Of a DNA stretch of 18,841 nt, positions 1 through 5,779 are shown one piece after another. The notes under the pieces are model-generated. The model had not been told where the DNA came from. It did no database searches and saw only the letters and a list, made by a program, of their open reading frames with translations. The position numbers were made by a program, and so were the translations under genes. Origin of the DNA: an uncultured Desulfobacterales bacterium (GTDB lineage: Bacteria; Desulfobacterota; Desulfobacteria; Desulfobacterales; JAFDCJ01); NCBI GenBank assembly GCA_945787595.1, contig CALZJV010000284.1, positions 1-18,841 of the forward strand, in the 5' to 3' direction. Each line of letters starts with the position of its first letter. The first letter of the stretch is position 1.

Positions 1-75
1 TAGCCTAAGACTGAAAAACCACCAAATCTGGCAGGTTTCTTAATAAAACACAAGCACATAGCTTGGTCCGACAAG
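1..75 (+). mobile_element. Partial copy A of a Y1-transposase-derived miniature element (3' end only)
   Basis: This is the reverse complement of the left parts of the copies at 1006 and 3955. It ends at the hairpin-like terminus CTTGGTCCGACAAG (62-75), and the rest lies outside the window to the left. Read on the plus strand, the first bases encode SLRLKNHQIWQVS followed by a stop. The copy at 3955 encodes a near-identical peptide, so this is the C-terminal coding end of a former transposase. The end of the element is only 28 bp from the dehalogenase start, so any promoter for that gene must lie in this element or further left. Similarity to the other two copies is directly visible; the transposase identity comes mainly from the copy at 1006. 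Confidence 0.8.
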
Positions 76-103
76 AGAAACATTATCGACCACGGAGGGT
101 AAC

Positions 104-982
104 ATGTTCGACGGGTTTTCCGTAAAACGGTTAGGCCTTGACGAAGGTATCGACATCCATTTGCGGGTCGGGGGATCCGGACCGCCGCTTTTGTTGCTAC
201 ACGGCTATCCGCAAACCCATGTCATTTGGCACAAAATCGCTCCGTTTCTGGCAAAACGGTTTACTGTGGTCGCAGCCGATCTGCGTGGCTACGGTGACAG
301 TTCTAAGCCGGACGGCGGCCCAAACCATGAAAACTACAGTTTCCGAGCCATGGCCAGAGATCAGGTGGCTGTGATGGAAGCGCTCGGGTTTGAGCGCTTT
401 ATCGCGGTGGGTCATGATCGGGGAGCGCGGGTCATCCATCGAATGGCCCTCGATCATCCGGATCGGGTTGATAAGGCTGTTCTGATGGATATTCTGCCGA
501 CGCTGTTCATGTACGAGAACACCGACATGTCATTTGCCGGGGGCTATTTCCACTGGTTTTTTCTGATCCAATCATACGATTTCCCTGAGCGCTTAATCGG
601 AGCCGACCCGGAATACTACCTGATTAAAAAGTTTCAAAAGGGGGTCAAAACAGAATCGGCCTTTTCTAACGAAGCAATGTCGGAATACATTCGTTGTTTC
701 AAGAATCCGAAGACCATTCACGCCTCCTGTGAGGACTATCGAGCAGCGGCCAGCATTGACCTGGAGCATGATCGCCTGGATCTGAATCGCAAGCTTGCCT
801 GCCCCTTGCATATCCTTTGGGGCCGGCTGGGCATCTTGGGGCAGCTTTTCGACGTTTTACCCCCATGGCGGGAGAGGGCAAACCACGTATCGGGCCGGTC
901 ATTGGACTGCGGCCATTACTTGGCGGAGGAGGCCCCCAAAGAGACTTTGGCTGAGATATTCGAATTTCTGACCATACTCTAG
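104..982 (+). CDS. Fluoroacetate/haloacetate dehalogenase, alpha/beta-hydrolase fold
   Basis: The enzyme should hydrolyse the carbon-halogen bond of haloacetates to give glycolate and halide, in the cytoplasm. The 292-residue length is normal for the family. Visible features are the oxyanion motif HGYPQT (33-38) and the nucleophile motif GHDRGAR, with Asp105 in place of the Ser used by esterases and with Arg106 and Arg109 as carboxylate binders. MDILPT supplies the acid Asp129, and GHYLAEE supplies the catalytic His271. The halide-pocket residues known from the Rhodopseudomonas enzyme RPA1163 (His-Trp and Tyr) have counterparts at His150-Trp151 and at Tyr212 in CEDYRA. This argues for a true dehalogenase rather than an epoxide hydrolase. 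GGAGGG at 94-99 supports the start. The gene stands alone, bracketed by inverted transposon relics (1-75 and 1006-1402), which suggests acquisition or rearrangement as a unit. Substrate range (fluoro- or chloroacetate) cannot be read from sequence. Confidence 0.88.
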   Translation: MFDGFSVKRLGLDEGIDIHLRVGGSGPPLLLLHGYPQTHVIWHKIAPFLAKRFTVVAADLRGYGDSSKPDGGPNHENYSFRAMARDQVAVMEALGFERFIAVGHDRGARVIHRMALDHPDRVDKAVLMDILPTLFMYENTDMSFAGGYFHWFFLIQSYDFPERLIGADPEYYLIKKFQKGVKTESAFSNEAMSEYIRCFKNPKTIHASCEDYRAAASIDLEHDRLDLNRKLACPLHILWGRLGILGQLFDVLPPWRERANHVSGRSLDCGHYLAEEAPKETLAEIFEFLTIL

Positions 983-1005
983 AGGACGGCCAACACCTTG
1001 GCTCT

Positions 1006-1402
1006 CTTGTCGGACCAAGCTATATGCGTGTTTTTTATTAAAAAACTTGTTAAAAATGGTGGTTTTTCAGTCTTAGGCTGCACTTTTCAGGGCCAAAAAC
1101 ACGGTTGTAAGGACTTTTGGGTTCCTTAAACTCATATCCTTCATTATTCTTCAACTCTCTTCGGCCTATTGCTTTTGCACCCAGTTTAGCTTGGGTAATA
1201 TGCCACACATAGCCAGGTAGATGATGTCTGTTTGCGCGGGCCATTGATAATTAAATTCGCCTGGTTGAATAAATACCAGTTCCAATCTGGTTTTCCTTAA
1301 AACCACTTTTTTGCTATCAAAAAGTTGGTTCTAAGGCCCTATACAACCCCTCGCTTAGCAGCTAATTCGTTGCTTTCCAATTGGTTAATTTGGTCCGACA
1401 AG
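1006..1402 (-). mobile_element. Copy B: Y1/RAYT-type transposon relic with hairpin-like inverted ends
   Basis: The element begins with CTTGTCGGACCAAG (1006-1019) and ends with TTGGTCCGACAAG (1390-1402), the same sequence inverted. Each end is itself a near-palindrome (CTTG...CAAG). On the minus strand it reads: end, about 155 bp leader, a shrunken transposase ORF (1244 to 1050), a short tail, end. It matches copy C (3955-4179) along its whole length except for an extra 171 bp (1131-1301). That extra segment holds the transposase start and N-terminus. A 9-bp direct repeat, TTCCTTAAA, lies at 1122-1130 and 1293-1301 on either side of this segment. The outer flank on the right is an 8-bp tandem repeat. 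No functional transposase remains, so movement would need one supplied in trans. Confidence 0.82.
1050..1244 (-). pseudogene. Remnant of an IS200-like/REP-associated (Y1_Tnp) transposase
   Basis: The 64-residue frame opens with MARANRHHLPGYVWHIT, the typical start of Y1/RAYT transposases in environmental proteobacteria. It then jumps to LGAKAIGRRELKNNEGYEFK and KEPKSPYNRVFGPEKCSLRL, which resembles the C-terminus of the same family. The central part, including the HUH metal-binding motif and the catalytic tyrosine, is missing, so the protein cannot be active. The frame continues without a break from the segment unique to this copy into sequence shared with the copies at 1 and 3955. This shows that the shared sequence was once transposase coding sequence. 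In the other copies the last codons read HIWQVS or HQIWQVS and a stop; here the frame stops slightly earlier. The family call is from memory of the motif, not a search. Confidence 0.72.
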
Positions 1403-1434
1403 CATTCAAGCATTCAAACATTCAAGCATTCAAG
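1403..1434. repeat. 8-bp tandem repeat abutting the right end of copy B
   Basis: Four units follow the element end directly: CATTCAAG, CATTCAAA, CATTCAAG, CATTCAAG. The unit ends in CAAG, the same tetranucleotide that closes the element (GACAAG). A degenerate version (CATTCATCGCAAGCATTCATC) follows the right end of copy C at 4180. The array separates the element from the amidohydrolase stub. Confidence 0.85.
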
Positions 1435-1438
1435 CAAA

Positions 1439-1591
1439 GGCTCCCTCGAGGCGGGTAAATTGGCAGATCTGGTGGTCCTTACCGGCGACATCTTCAAAAC
1501 GTCCTCGGCAGAACTACTGGGACTCAACGTTGATCTGACAATGGTCGATGGTGAAATAGTTTATCGCGAGAACCAATCTTTCGCCGAATAG
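1439..1591 (+). pseudogene. C-terminal stub of an amidohydrolase (YtcJ-like, amidohydrolase family 3)
   Basis: The frame encodes GSLEAGKLADLVVL, then about 30 residues ending in LTMVDGEIVYRE and a stop. GSLE-GK-ADLVVLD, followed by V-LTMVDG-IVY, is the conserved C-terminal strand region of the composite beta-sandwich in metal-dependent amidohydrolases of the YtcJ type. The catalytic barrel is absent. The coding similarity begins within a few bases of the tandem repeat at the right end of copy B, so the relic marks the breakpoint. The open frame nominally starts inside the element at 1325, but that part is not amidohydrolase sequence. The missing 5' part may lie left of the window or may be lost. 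Confidence 0.7.
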
Positions 1592-1595
1592 TGCC

Positions 1596-1682
1596 CCGTC
1601 TCAGATAATTTGATTTTTATAGTGGCAATATAAAATATCGCTCGAATACATACATTTGCCCTAGCTGTTTATCGGAGACGGG
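1596..1682. repeat. Long-range inverted repeat (14-bp arms) after the amidohydrolase stub
   Basis: CCCGTCTCaGATAA (1596-1609) and TTATCgGAGACGGG (1669-1682) are inverted copies with one mismatch at the central base. Inside, GGCAA (1624-1628) can pair with TTGCC (1656-1660). The 87-bp unit could fold into a long stem-loop in RNA or could be a tiny mobile element. It lies between convergent transcripts (the amidohydrolase stub and the kinase gene). No U-run follows, so a classic intrinsic terminator is unlikely. Confidence 0.6.
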
Positions 1683-1690
1683 TAAATCCG

Positions 1691-1730
1691 AAATTCCAAT
1701 ACCCCGCCTCGGCGGGGAACAAATTCCAAT
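1691..1730. repeat. GC-rich hairpin between two AAATTCCAAT direct repeats
   Basis: AAATTCCAAT occurs at 1691-1700 and 1721-1730. Between them lies a perfect 7-bp stem, CCCCGCC-TC-GGCGGGG (1702-1717). The hairpin sits about 90 bp past the kinase stop codon on the minus strand, so it may help end that transcript. Neither strand has a T-run after it. The direct-repeat/hairpin/direct-repeat arrangement resembles a dispersed extragenic repeat. Confidence 0.55.
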
Positions 1731-1806
1731 GACCGAAAGATTAATGATCAAAACTAGCGATAACATGCTCGCAAAGTGGGTAAGGCTACAATCAGATTGC
1801 CATTTT

Positions 1807-3129
1807 TCAAGCTGTCACAGCCAGAACGTAAAAGCGGCAGGTTAAATCCTGCCACATGACAGCGCCGTTGGCGACATCCACAAACCAGGCAGCGGTGAAG
1901 CTCCTTCTATCTGAGGTCCACAACCAGGGTTTATTTTGATCGAACCAAGCCGGTGAACAGAAATCCTCAATACGCTCCTTGGGGTGCAAAAGGGTGGCCA
2001 GTTCCTCCACGGTGGGAAGGCGCCAGGCTGCCGAGTCATGGTTCTCCCGGTTGAGCGCTGCCAGGTATTCGCCGGTTTCATACCAGGCCATGGGCAGGTG
2101 TGAAATCAGGGATGCCCAGGTCAGACCGCTGGATCGGTCGAAAACACCGGCGGGCAGGAATGAAAAGTCATTTATCCGATAGGCCTCCGGGCGAAAAAGC
2201 GAATCCAAAAAGTCAAAGGGAGCCTTGTCCCGCACTCCTGTCTTAATTGCCTGGTGCCGCAGACCTGACGGACCTGGGACGGCAACCTCATCCTTGGCCT
2301 CCTCCAGCATGCATCCGGCCTCCTGTCGGGACAGCCAATCCCTCTCCAGTTCATCAAGGGCCTCCGCCATCAGCCAGACATCTGCAAAGCGATCTTGGGC
2401 ACCGGCGGCCAAGGCACGGCAGAAGAAATCCTGCCAAATCCGGCTCAAAAGGGGATGCTCGACCGGTCTCCCGCCCTCCTGGAGCAGCAGTCCCGTAGCA
2501 AGCCGATGGAGGAGGACGCCGACGGAGTAAAGATCCGCGCGACCATCCACCTCTTCCGGGTTGGTTTCCTGCTCCGGAGCGGCATAGTATGGTGAGCCTA
2601 CCTTGAGCGACCGTGGAGTGGGCTGAACCTCTCCACGGACCTTGGACAACCCCAAATCGATAATTTTGATACAGCCGTCGCCGGTGAGCATGAGGTTGAA
2701 GGGTTTGATATCCCGGTGGATGATGCCAGCTTGGTGCAGGCAGGCCAAGCCCGCCAGGGTCTGACGGGTGTAATCCAGGGCCGTGAGGGGGGGTAGGGAA
2801 CGGCTGGGTTTCTCAACGATATAGGATTCGCCGATCAGTGTGCCGAGGTTCATGCAATAATACTCCATGGCCATGAACAACGTATCGCCCGTGTCGCCCA
2901 GATCCCAGACAGCAGCGACATTGCGGTGATCGCAAGCCGCCATGGCTCGGGCTTCGTGAATGAAACGGGACCGGACCTCTTCCGTTCCGAGGATGGTTAC
3001 CAAAATCTCTTGGGGCTGCAGCACCTTCAGAGCCATGATGCGCCCCAAATCCTCCCGCAGCACCTTGTAGACGCTCCCCATGCCGCCGCGCCCTAGTCTT
3101 CCCAACACCTTGTATGGTCCAATATGCAT
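1807..3129 (-). CDS. Hanks-type Ser/Thr protein kinase with C-terminal DUF1566 (Lcl) domain
   Basis: The N-terminal 270 residues are a protein kinase: glycine loop GRGGMGSVYK (13-22), ATP-anchoring Lys35 in ALKVL, Glu59, catalytic loop HRDIKPFN (138-145), metal loop DLG (158-160; DLG in place of the usual DFG) and AAPEQ. All residues needed for phosphotransfer are present. After a linker, residues about 320-440 resemble the DUF1566/Lcl C-terminal domain (SSGLTWA, WRLPTVEELATLL, WLWTSD). No transmembrane helix separates the two parts, so the protein is probably cytoplasmic or peripheral. It starts 9 bp after the stop of the phosphoesterase gene, with AAGGAT as ribosome site, so the two are co-transcribed. 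This suggests a kinase/phosphatase pair acting on shared targets. The role of the DUF1566 part is unknown; ligand or surface binding is a guess. Confidence 0.88.
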   Translation of the reverse strand: MHIGPYKVLGRLGRGGMGSVYKVLREDLGRIMALKVLQPQEILVTILGTEEVRSRFIHEARAMAACDHRNVAAVWDLGDTGDTLFMAMEYYCMNLGTLIGESYIVEKPSRSLPPLTALDYTRQTLAGLACLHQAGIIHRDIKPFNLMLTGDGCIKIIDLGLSKVRGEVQPTPRSLKVGSPYYAAPEQETNPEEVDGRADLYSVGVLLHRLATGLLLQEGGRPVEHPLLSRIWQDFFCRALAAGAQDRFADVWLMAEALDELERDWLSRQEAGCMLEEAKDEVAVPGPSGLRHQAIKTGVRDKAPFDFLDSLFRPEAYRINDFSFLPAGVFDRSSGLTWASLISHLPMAWYETGEYLAALNRENHDSAAWRLPTVEELATLLHPKERIEDFCSPAWFDQNKPWLWTSDRRSFTAAWFVDVANGAVMWQDLTCRFYVLAVTA

Positions 3130-3138
3130 GATCTATCC

Positions 3139-3861
3139 TTACCACAGCCTCGAAGCATTATATTCAGGAAAACCGCGCTCCATAATCTTGTCCACGGTGG
3201 TCTGGATATCGTAGGGTATGAAGCGCACCTCGATGCTCCCTTCAACCGGATCCCAGATCACATATTTGGCGCGATTGTCACCGTCACGAGGCTGACCGAC
3301 ACTGCCCACATTGATGATATATTTGGATTTATCCAACACCACCCGATCTTGACGTAACGGATTGCGATCGGCCTTACGGCCATCCCATGCCACCAGCTCT
3401 AAATCGTGGGTGTGCCCCACAAACGTTAGTTTCGGCCCTGGAGTCAGAAACCATCTGGCAATCTCATCGGTATCTTTTTCAAATAAATAGGTTTTGACGG
3501 AAGCCGGTGGGAAGCCATGCACAAAAAGGTTGTTGTTCAGGGTGTGGGTATTGGGCAGGCCAGCAATAAAGTCAAGACTGCCGGGGCTTAACAATTCCTC
3601 CGACAGACTTAAGCCCTTCCTCACTTTGGGATTGAACCATTTTCTTTCCAGCTTGAACAAGATGCCGAGTTCATGATTACCCATGGTACAGCAAACATCG
3701 ATCTGGCGAATCTTTTGAATCACCTCCTCTGGATTGGGTCCGTATCCGATCAAATCTCCGATGCAGACAATTTTCTCGATCCTTTGGCTGCATACATCTT
3801 CTAAGACAGCATCCAAGGCTTCCAGGTTACCATGTATATCCGACATGACGGCAATCTTCAT
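3139..3861 (-). CDS. Calcineurin-like metallophosphoesterase (COG0639/YfcE-like)
   Basis: The protein has 240 residues from the chosen start. It carries the dinuclear-metal motifs in order: SDIHGN (Asp8, His10), GDLIGYGP (Asp36), GNHE (Asn62, His63), HGFP (His115) and GHTH (His150, His152). It is a soluble hydrolase of phosphomono- or diesters; the relatives include protein phosphatases and nucleotide phosphoesterases. An in-frame ATG 27 bp upstream (3888) exists, but the ATG at 3861 gives MKIAVMSDIHGN, the usual family start, and has GGAAGAGG about 6 nt upstream. It is the first gene of a two-gene operon with the kinase, so dephosphorylation of kinase targets is a reasonable inference. Its upstream region consists of tandem repeats and transposon copy C, so the promoter may be altered. 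Confidence 0.85.
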   Translation of the reverse strand: MKIAVMSDIHGNLEALDAVLEDVCSQRIEKIVCIGDLIGYGPNPEEVIQKIRQIDVCCTMGNHELGILFKLERKWFNPKVRKGLSLSEELLSPGSLDFIAGLPNTHTLNNNLFVHGFPPASVKTYLFEKDTDEIARWFLTPGPKLTFVGHTHDLELVAWDGRKADRNPLRQDRVVLDKSKYIINVGSVGQPRDGDNRAKYVIWDPVEGSIEVRFIPYDIQTTVDKIMERGFPEYNASRLW

Positions 3862-3915
3862 ACAACGCCTCTTCCAAGGGTATCCCATAACCCGTCCTGG
3901 CTGCGGGATCGATTA

Positions 3916-3954
3916 ACTCTTGTTATCTCTTTTATCTCTTGCTATCTTTTATCT
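3916..3954. repeat. Short tandem repeat abutting the left end of copy C
   Basis: Imperfect units of TATCTCTTG (for example CTCTTGT, TATCTCTTT, TATCTCTTGC, TATCTTTT) run directly into the element terminus TATCTCTTGTCGG. Read outward on the minus strand, the tetranucleotide CAAG recurs about every 15 bp. This parallels the CAAG-containing array at the right end of copy B. The array lies between the element and the phosphoesterase start. Confidence 0.65.
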
Positions 3955-4179
3955 CTTGTCGGACCAAGCTATGTGCTTGTGTTTTATTAAGAAACCTGCC
4001 AAATATGGTCGTTTTTCAGTCTTAAGCTGCACTTTTCGAGGTCAAAACACGGTTGTAAGGACTTTGGGGTTCCTTAAAACCACCTTTTTGCTATTAAAAA
4101 GGTGGTTCTAAGACCCTATACAACCCCTCGTTTAGCATCTATTTCATTAATTTTCAATTAGTTAATTTGGTTCGACAAG
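3955..4179 (-). mobile_element. Copy C: 225-bp miniature element derived from a Y1 transposon
   Basis: The ends are CTTGTCGGACCAA (3955-3967) and TTGGTTCGACAAG (4167-4179), inverted with one mismatch. The body is collinear with copy B but lacks the 171 bp that carry the transposase N-terminus. The deletion point is a single copy of the 9-bp sequence that is duplicated in copy B. On the minus strand the remaining sequence still encodes EPQSPYNRV and, after a 1-nt loss, CSLRLKNDHIWQVS and a stop. That marks it as the decayed 3' part of the transposase gene. It lies 94 bp upstream of the phosphoesterase start. Confidence 0.82.
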
Positions 4180-4248
4180 CATTCATCGCAAGCATTCATC
4201 TGTGGGGAACCATGCACGCACATTTCTCCACCGTGCCGTTATATCGCT

Positions 4249-4283
4249 GGTGGTGCGCAACAAATGGGCACGCCGCCTTTTTT
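4249..4283 (+). terminator. Putative intrinsic terminator with no gene upstream
   Basis: GGTGGTGCGC (4249-4258) pairs with GCACGCCGCC (4268-4277) using two G-U pairs and one mismatch; the loop is 9 nt and six T follow. The form is that of a rho-independent terminator reading rightward. No plus-strand gene lies upstream within the window apart from transposon relics. It may be left from a lost gene or may end a small RNA. Confidence 0.5.
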
Positions 4284-4450
4284 GCTTGATGGAAGACTTT
4301 TCTATGGCGACAAGCCCAATTTTAGAAAGAGTCAAACATAGACCTGACCCCTCCCATTAAAACCTGCCTTAAAAAATTCCGCCCGCAGGCATACCGGTGA
4401 GCGATGTTCAAACTGGCTTGAAATCGCAAACGCGGCCTAAAAAAATGAGC

Positions 4451-4479
4451 TTGACAACAAAACCTGCTTTGTTTATTCG
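4451..4479 (+). promoter_or_regulatory. Possible sigma-70 promoter for the transporter operon
   Basis: TTGACA (4451-4456) is a perfect -35 box. At 17 bp spacing, TATTCG (4474-4479) is a weak -10. It would give a leader of roughly 220 nt before the binding-protein gene. No operator was recognised. Confidence 0.3.
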
Positions 4480-4708
4480 GATGGATATTGTTTGCGTTAA
4501 TGGGTGCTTCAATATGTTGGGTTGCAGCTGAAGCCGATACACACTTCGCAATTTTCCCTTGATAGGCACCGAAAAAGCAATGTCCTATCTCTACTCGATA
4601 ATTCTATTTGTCGCTAATATTGACATTGCTGTCTGTAGCGCGTATACAAAAGGATCATTTCATTAAGTTTCCGCCCCACACAACCTGCCAAACATAAAGG
4701 AGGACGAC

Positions 4709-5779
4709 ATGAACCCGTCTAATTCATTAAAAAGATTGCCGCCGGCTATAATCCGTTTTGCAACCTCACTATTAGTCCTACTCTTTTTGTTCAGCTCCTT
4801 ACCGAGTGCTTTCGCACAACAGCAATCGTTGCAGGACATTTACGAGGCAGCTAAGAAGGAGGGCACGGTTGTATGGTATGTCACTTTTCCGCTGGATGAG
4901 GCGACACCCATTGCCAGGGTTTTTGAGGATCGTTACCCCGGAATAAAAGTAGAAATTGTGCGCGGCAGCGGTACAAGGCTTGCTGAAAGATTTGAAACCG
5001 AGTACCGGGCAAACCGTCAAATGTGTGATGTTTTTACGGGCGCTTTACTGGATCCGTTTCTAGCTTATAAAAGGTCGGGTTGGCTAACGGAATGGAAAGC
5101 CCCCGAAGGCAAGGCGATTCCTGATAACTATAAAGATGAAGGATTTTGGTACCTGGAGGGTATCACGATGTCGAGCATGCTTTTTAGTCCCGACCGAGTG
5201 AAAAAGGAAGAAATCCCAACCGAACCGATGGATCTTGTAAAACCGCATTGGAAAGGCCGTGTGGGTACGATTCCATCCTGGGCCACCGGCACCGGCTTTG
5301 AATTCGCATACTACGTCGAATACGTCCTCGGTCATAAAGATTATCCAGTTAAACTAAAAGAGGTCGAACCGAAAATGCAGTCCGCCCAGGCAAAGCTCGT
5401 GCGCATGGTCACCAGCGGAGAGATCGACCTTGCATTCCCCATTGCAGATTATAATTTGTACCGATTCAAAAAACGCGGAGCCAAAATAGAGGGAGTCTAC
5501 CCCAAGGACGGCGCACCGACAAACACTCGTCCGGTTGCCATTCCGGCGAATGCGCCGCACCCCAATGCAGCTAAACTTTTCCTCAACTGGCGATTGTCAG
5601 AAGAAGGCCAGATTCTTATGCAAGATGGTTTTGGTATGCGATCCGTTCGCAAGGGGATTCCCCCTGTCAAAGGCTTGGCTCCGACCGAGGATATCAAGGT
5701 ATTGATTTTTGATCCTGAAAAGGTACGGCCCGTGCGCAAGGAAATCATCAATCGTTGGCGATCAGTTTTCGGTGGTTGA
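4709..5779 (+). CDS. Periplasmic substrate-binding protein of an Fe(III)/2-aminoethylphosphonate-type ABC transporter
   Basis: The protein has 356 residues with a signal peptide: basic N-region, hydrophobic core at about 13-30, and AFA (34-36) before QQQ as cleavage site. The mature part begins with LQDIYEAAKKEGTVVWY, typical of the extracellular solute-binding family that includes FbpA- and PhnS-like proteins. The C-terminal stretch NAPHPNAAKLFLNWRLSEEGQ is also family-typical. AAGGAGGAC lies just upstream of the ATG. It is the first gene of an operon with permease, ATPase and an FAH-family enzyme, and its stop codon overlaps the likely permease start. The substrate is not evident. The metal-binding tyrosine pair of FbpA was not seen clearly, and the neighbouring FAH-family gene suggests an organic acid rather than iron, but this is an inference. 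Confidence 0.82.
   Translation: MNPSNSLKRLPPAIIRFATSLLVLLFLFSSLPSAFAQQQSLQDIYEAAKKEGTVVWYVTFPLDEATPIARVFEDRYPGIKVEIVRGSGTRLAERFETEYRANRQMCDVFTGALLDPFLAYKRSGWLTEWKAPEGKAIPDNYKDEGFWYLEGITMSSMLFSPDRVKKEEIPTEPMDLVKPHWKGRVGTIPSWATGTGFEFAYYVEYVLGHKDYPVKLKEVEPKMQSAQAKLVRMVTSGEIDLAFPIADYNLYRFKKRGAKIEGVYPKDGAPTNTRPVAIPANAPHPNAAKLFLNWRLSEEGQILMQDGFGMRSVRKGIPPVKGLAPTEDIKVLIFDPEKVRPVRKEIINRWRSVFGG

Larger units (their letters stand above)
4180..4708. other. Long intergenic region before the transporter operon
   Basis: I found no convincing gene in these 529 bp. The left part continues the degenerate CATTCATC/CAAG repeats next to copy C. It then contains a terminator-like hairpin (4249-4283). The motif ATAGACCTGACCCC (4339-4352) resembles a sequence I have seen near Y1 transposase genes in environmental genomes. 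A possible promoter lies at 4451-4479. The last 15 bp hold AAGGAGGAC, the ribosome site of the binding-protein gene. Confidence 0.5.

Noticed and set aside
1131..1301. The extra 171 bp in copy B as a separate nested insertion with a 9-bp target-site duplication
   Set aside because: The transposase frame runs without a break from this segment into sequence shared with copies A and C, and those copies keep the C-terminal codons. Deletion in copy C explains this better, though a full-length parent would be decisive.
1325..1438. The open frame from 1325 as the start of the amidohydrolase-like protein
   Set aside because: Its first 38 codons are transposon end and tandem repeat and have no similarity to amidohydrolases.
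2225..2595. Plus-strand open frames inside the kinase gene
   Set aside because: They are antisense shadows of the kinase coding sequence, without ribosome sites or family similarity.
4337..4355. AACATAGACCTGACCCC as a defined REP or transposon end
   Set aside because: The motif reminds me of sequences near Y1 transposase genes, but there is a single copy, no hairpin and no partner end in the window.
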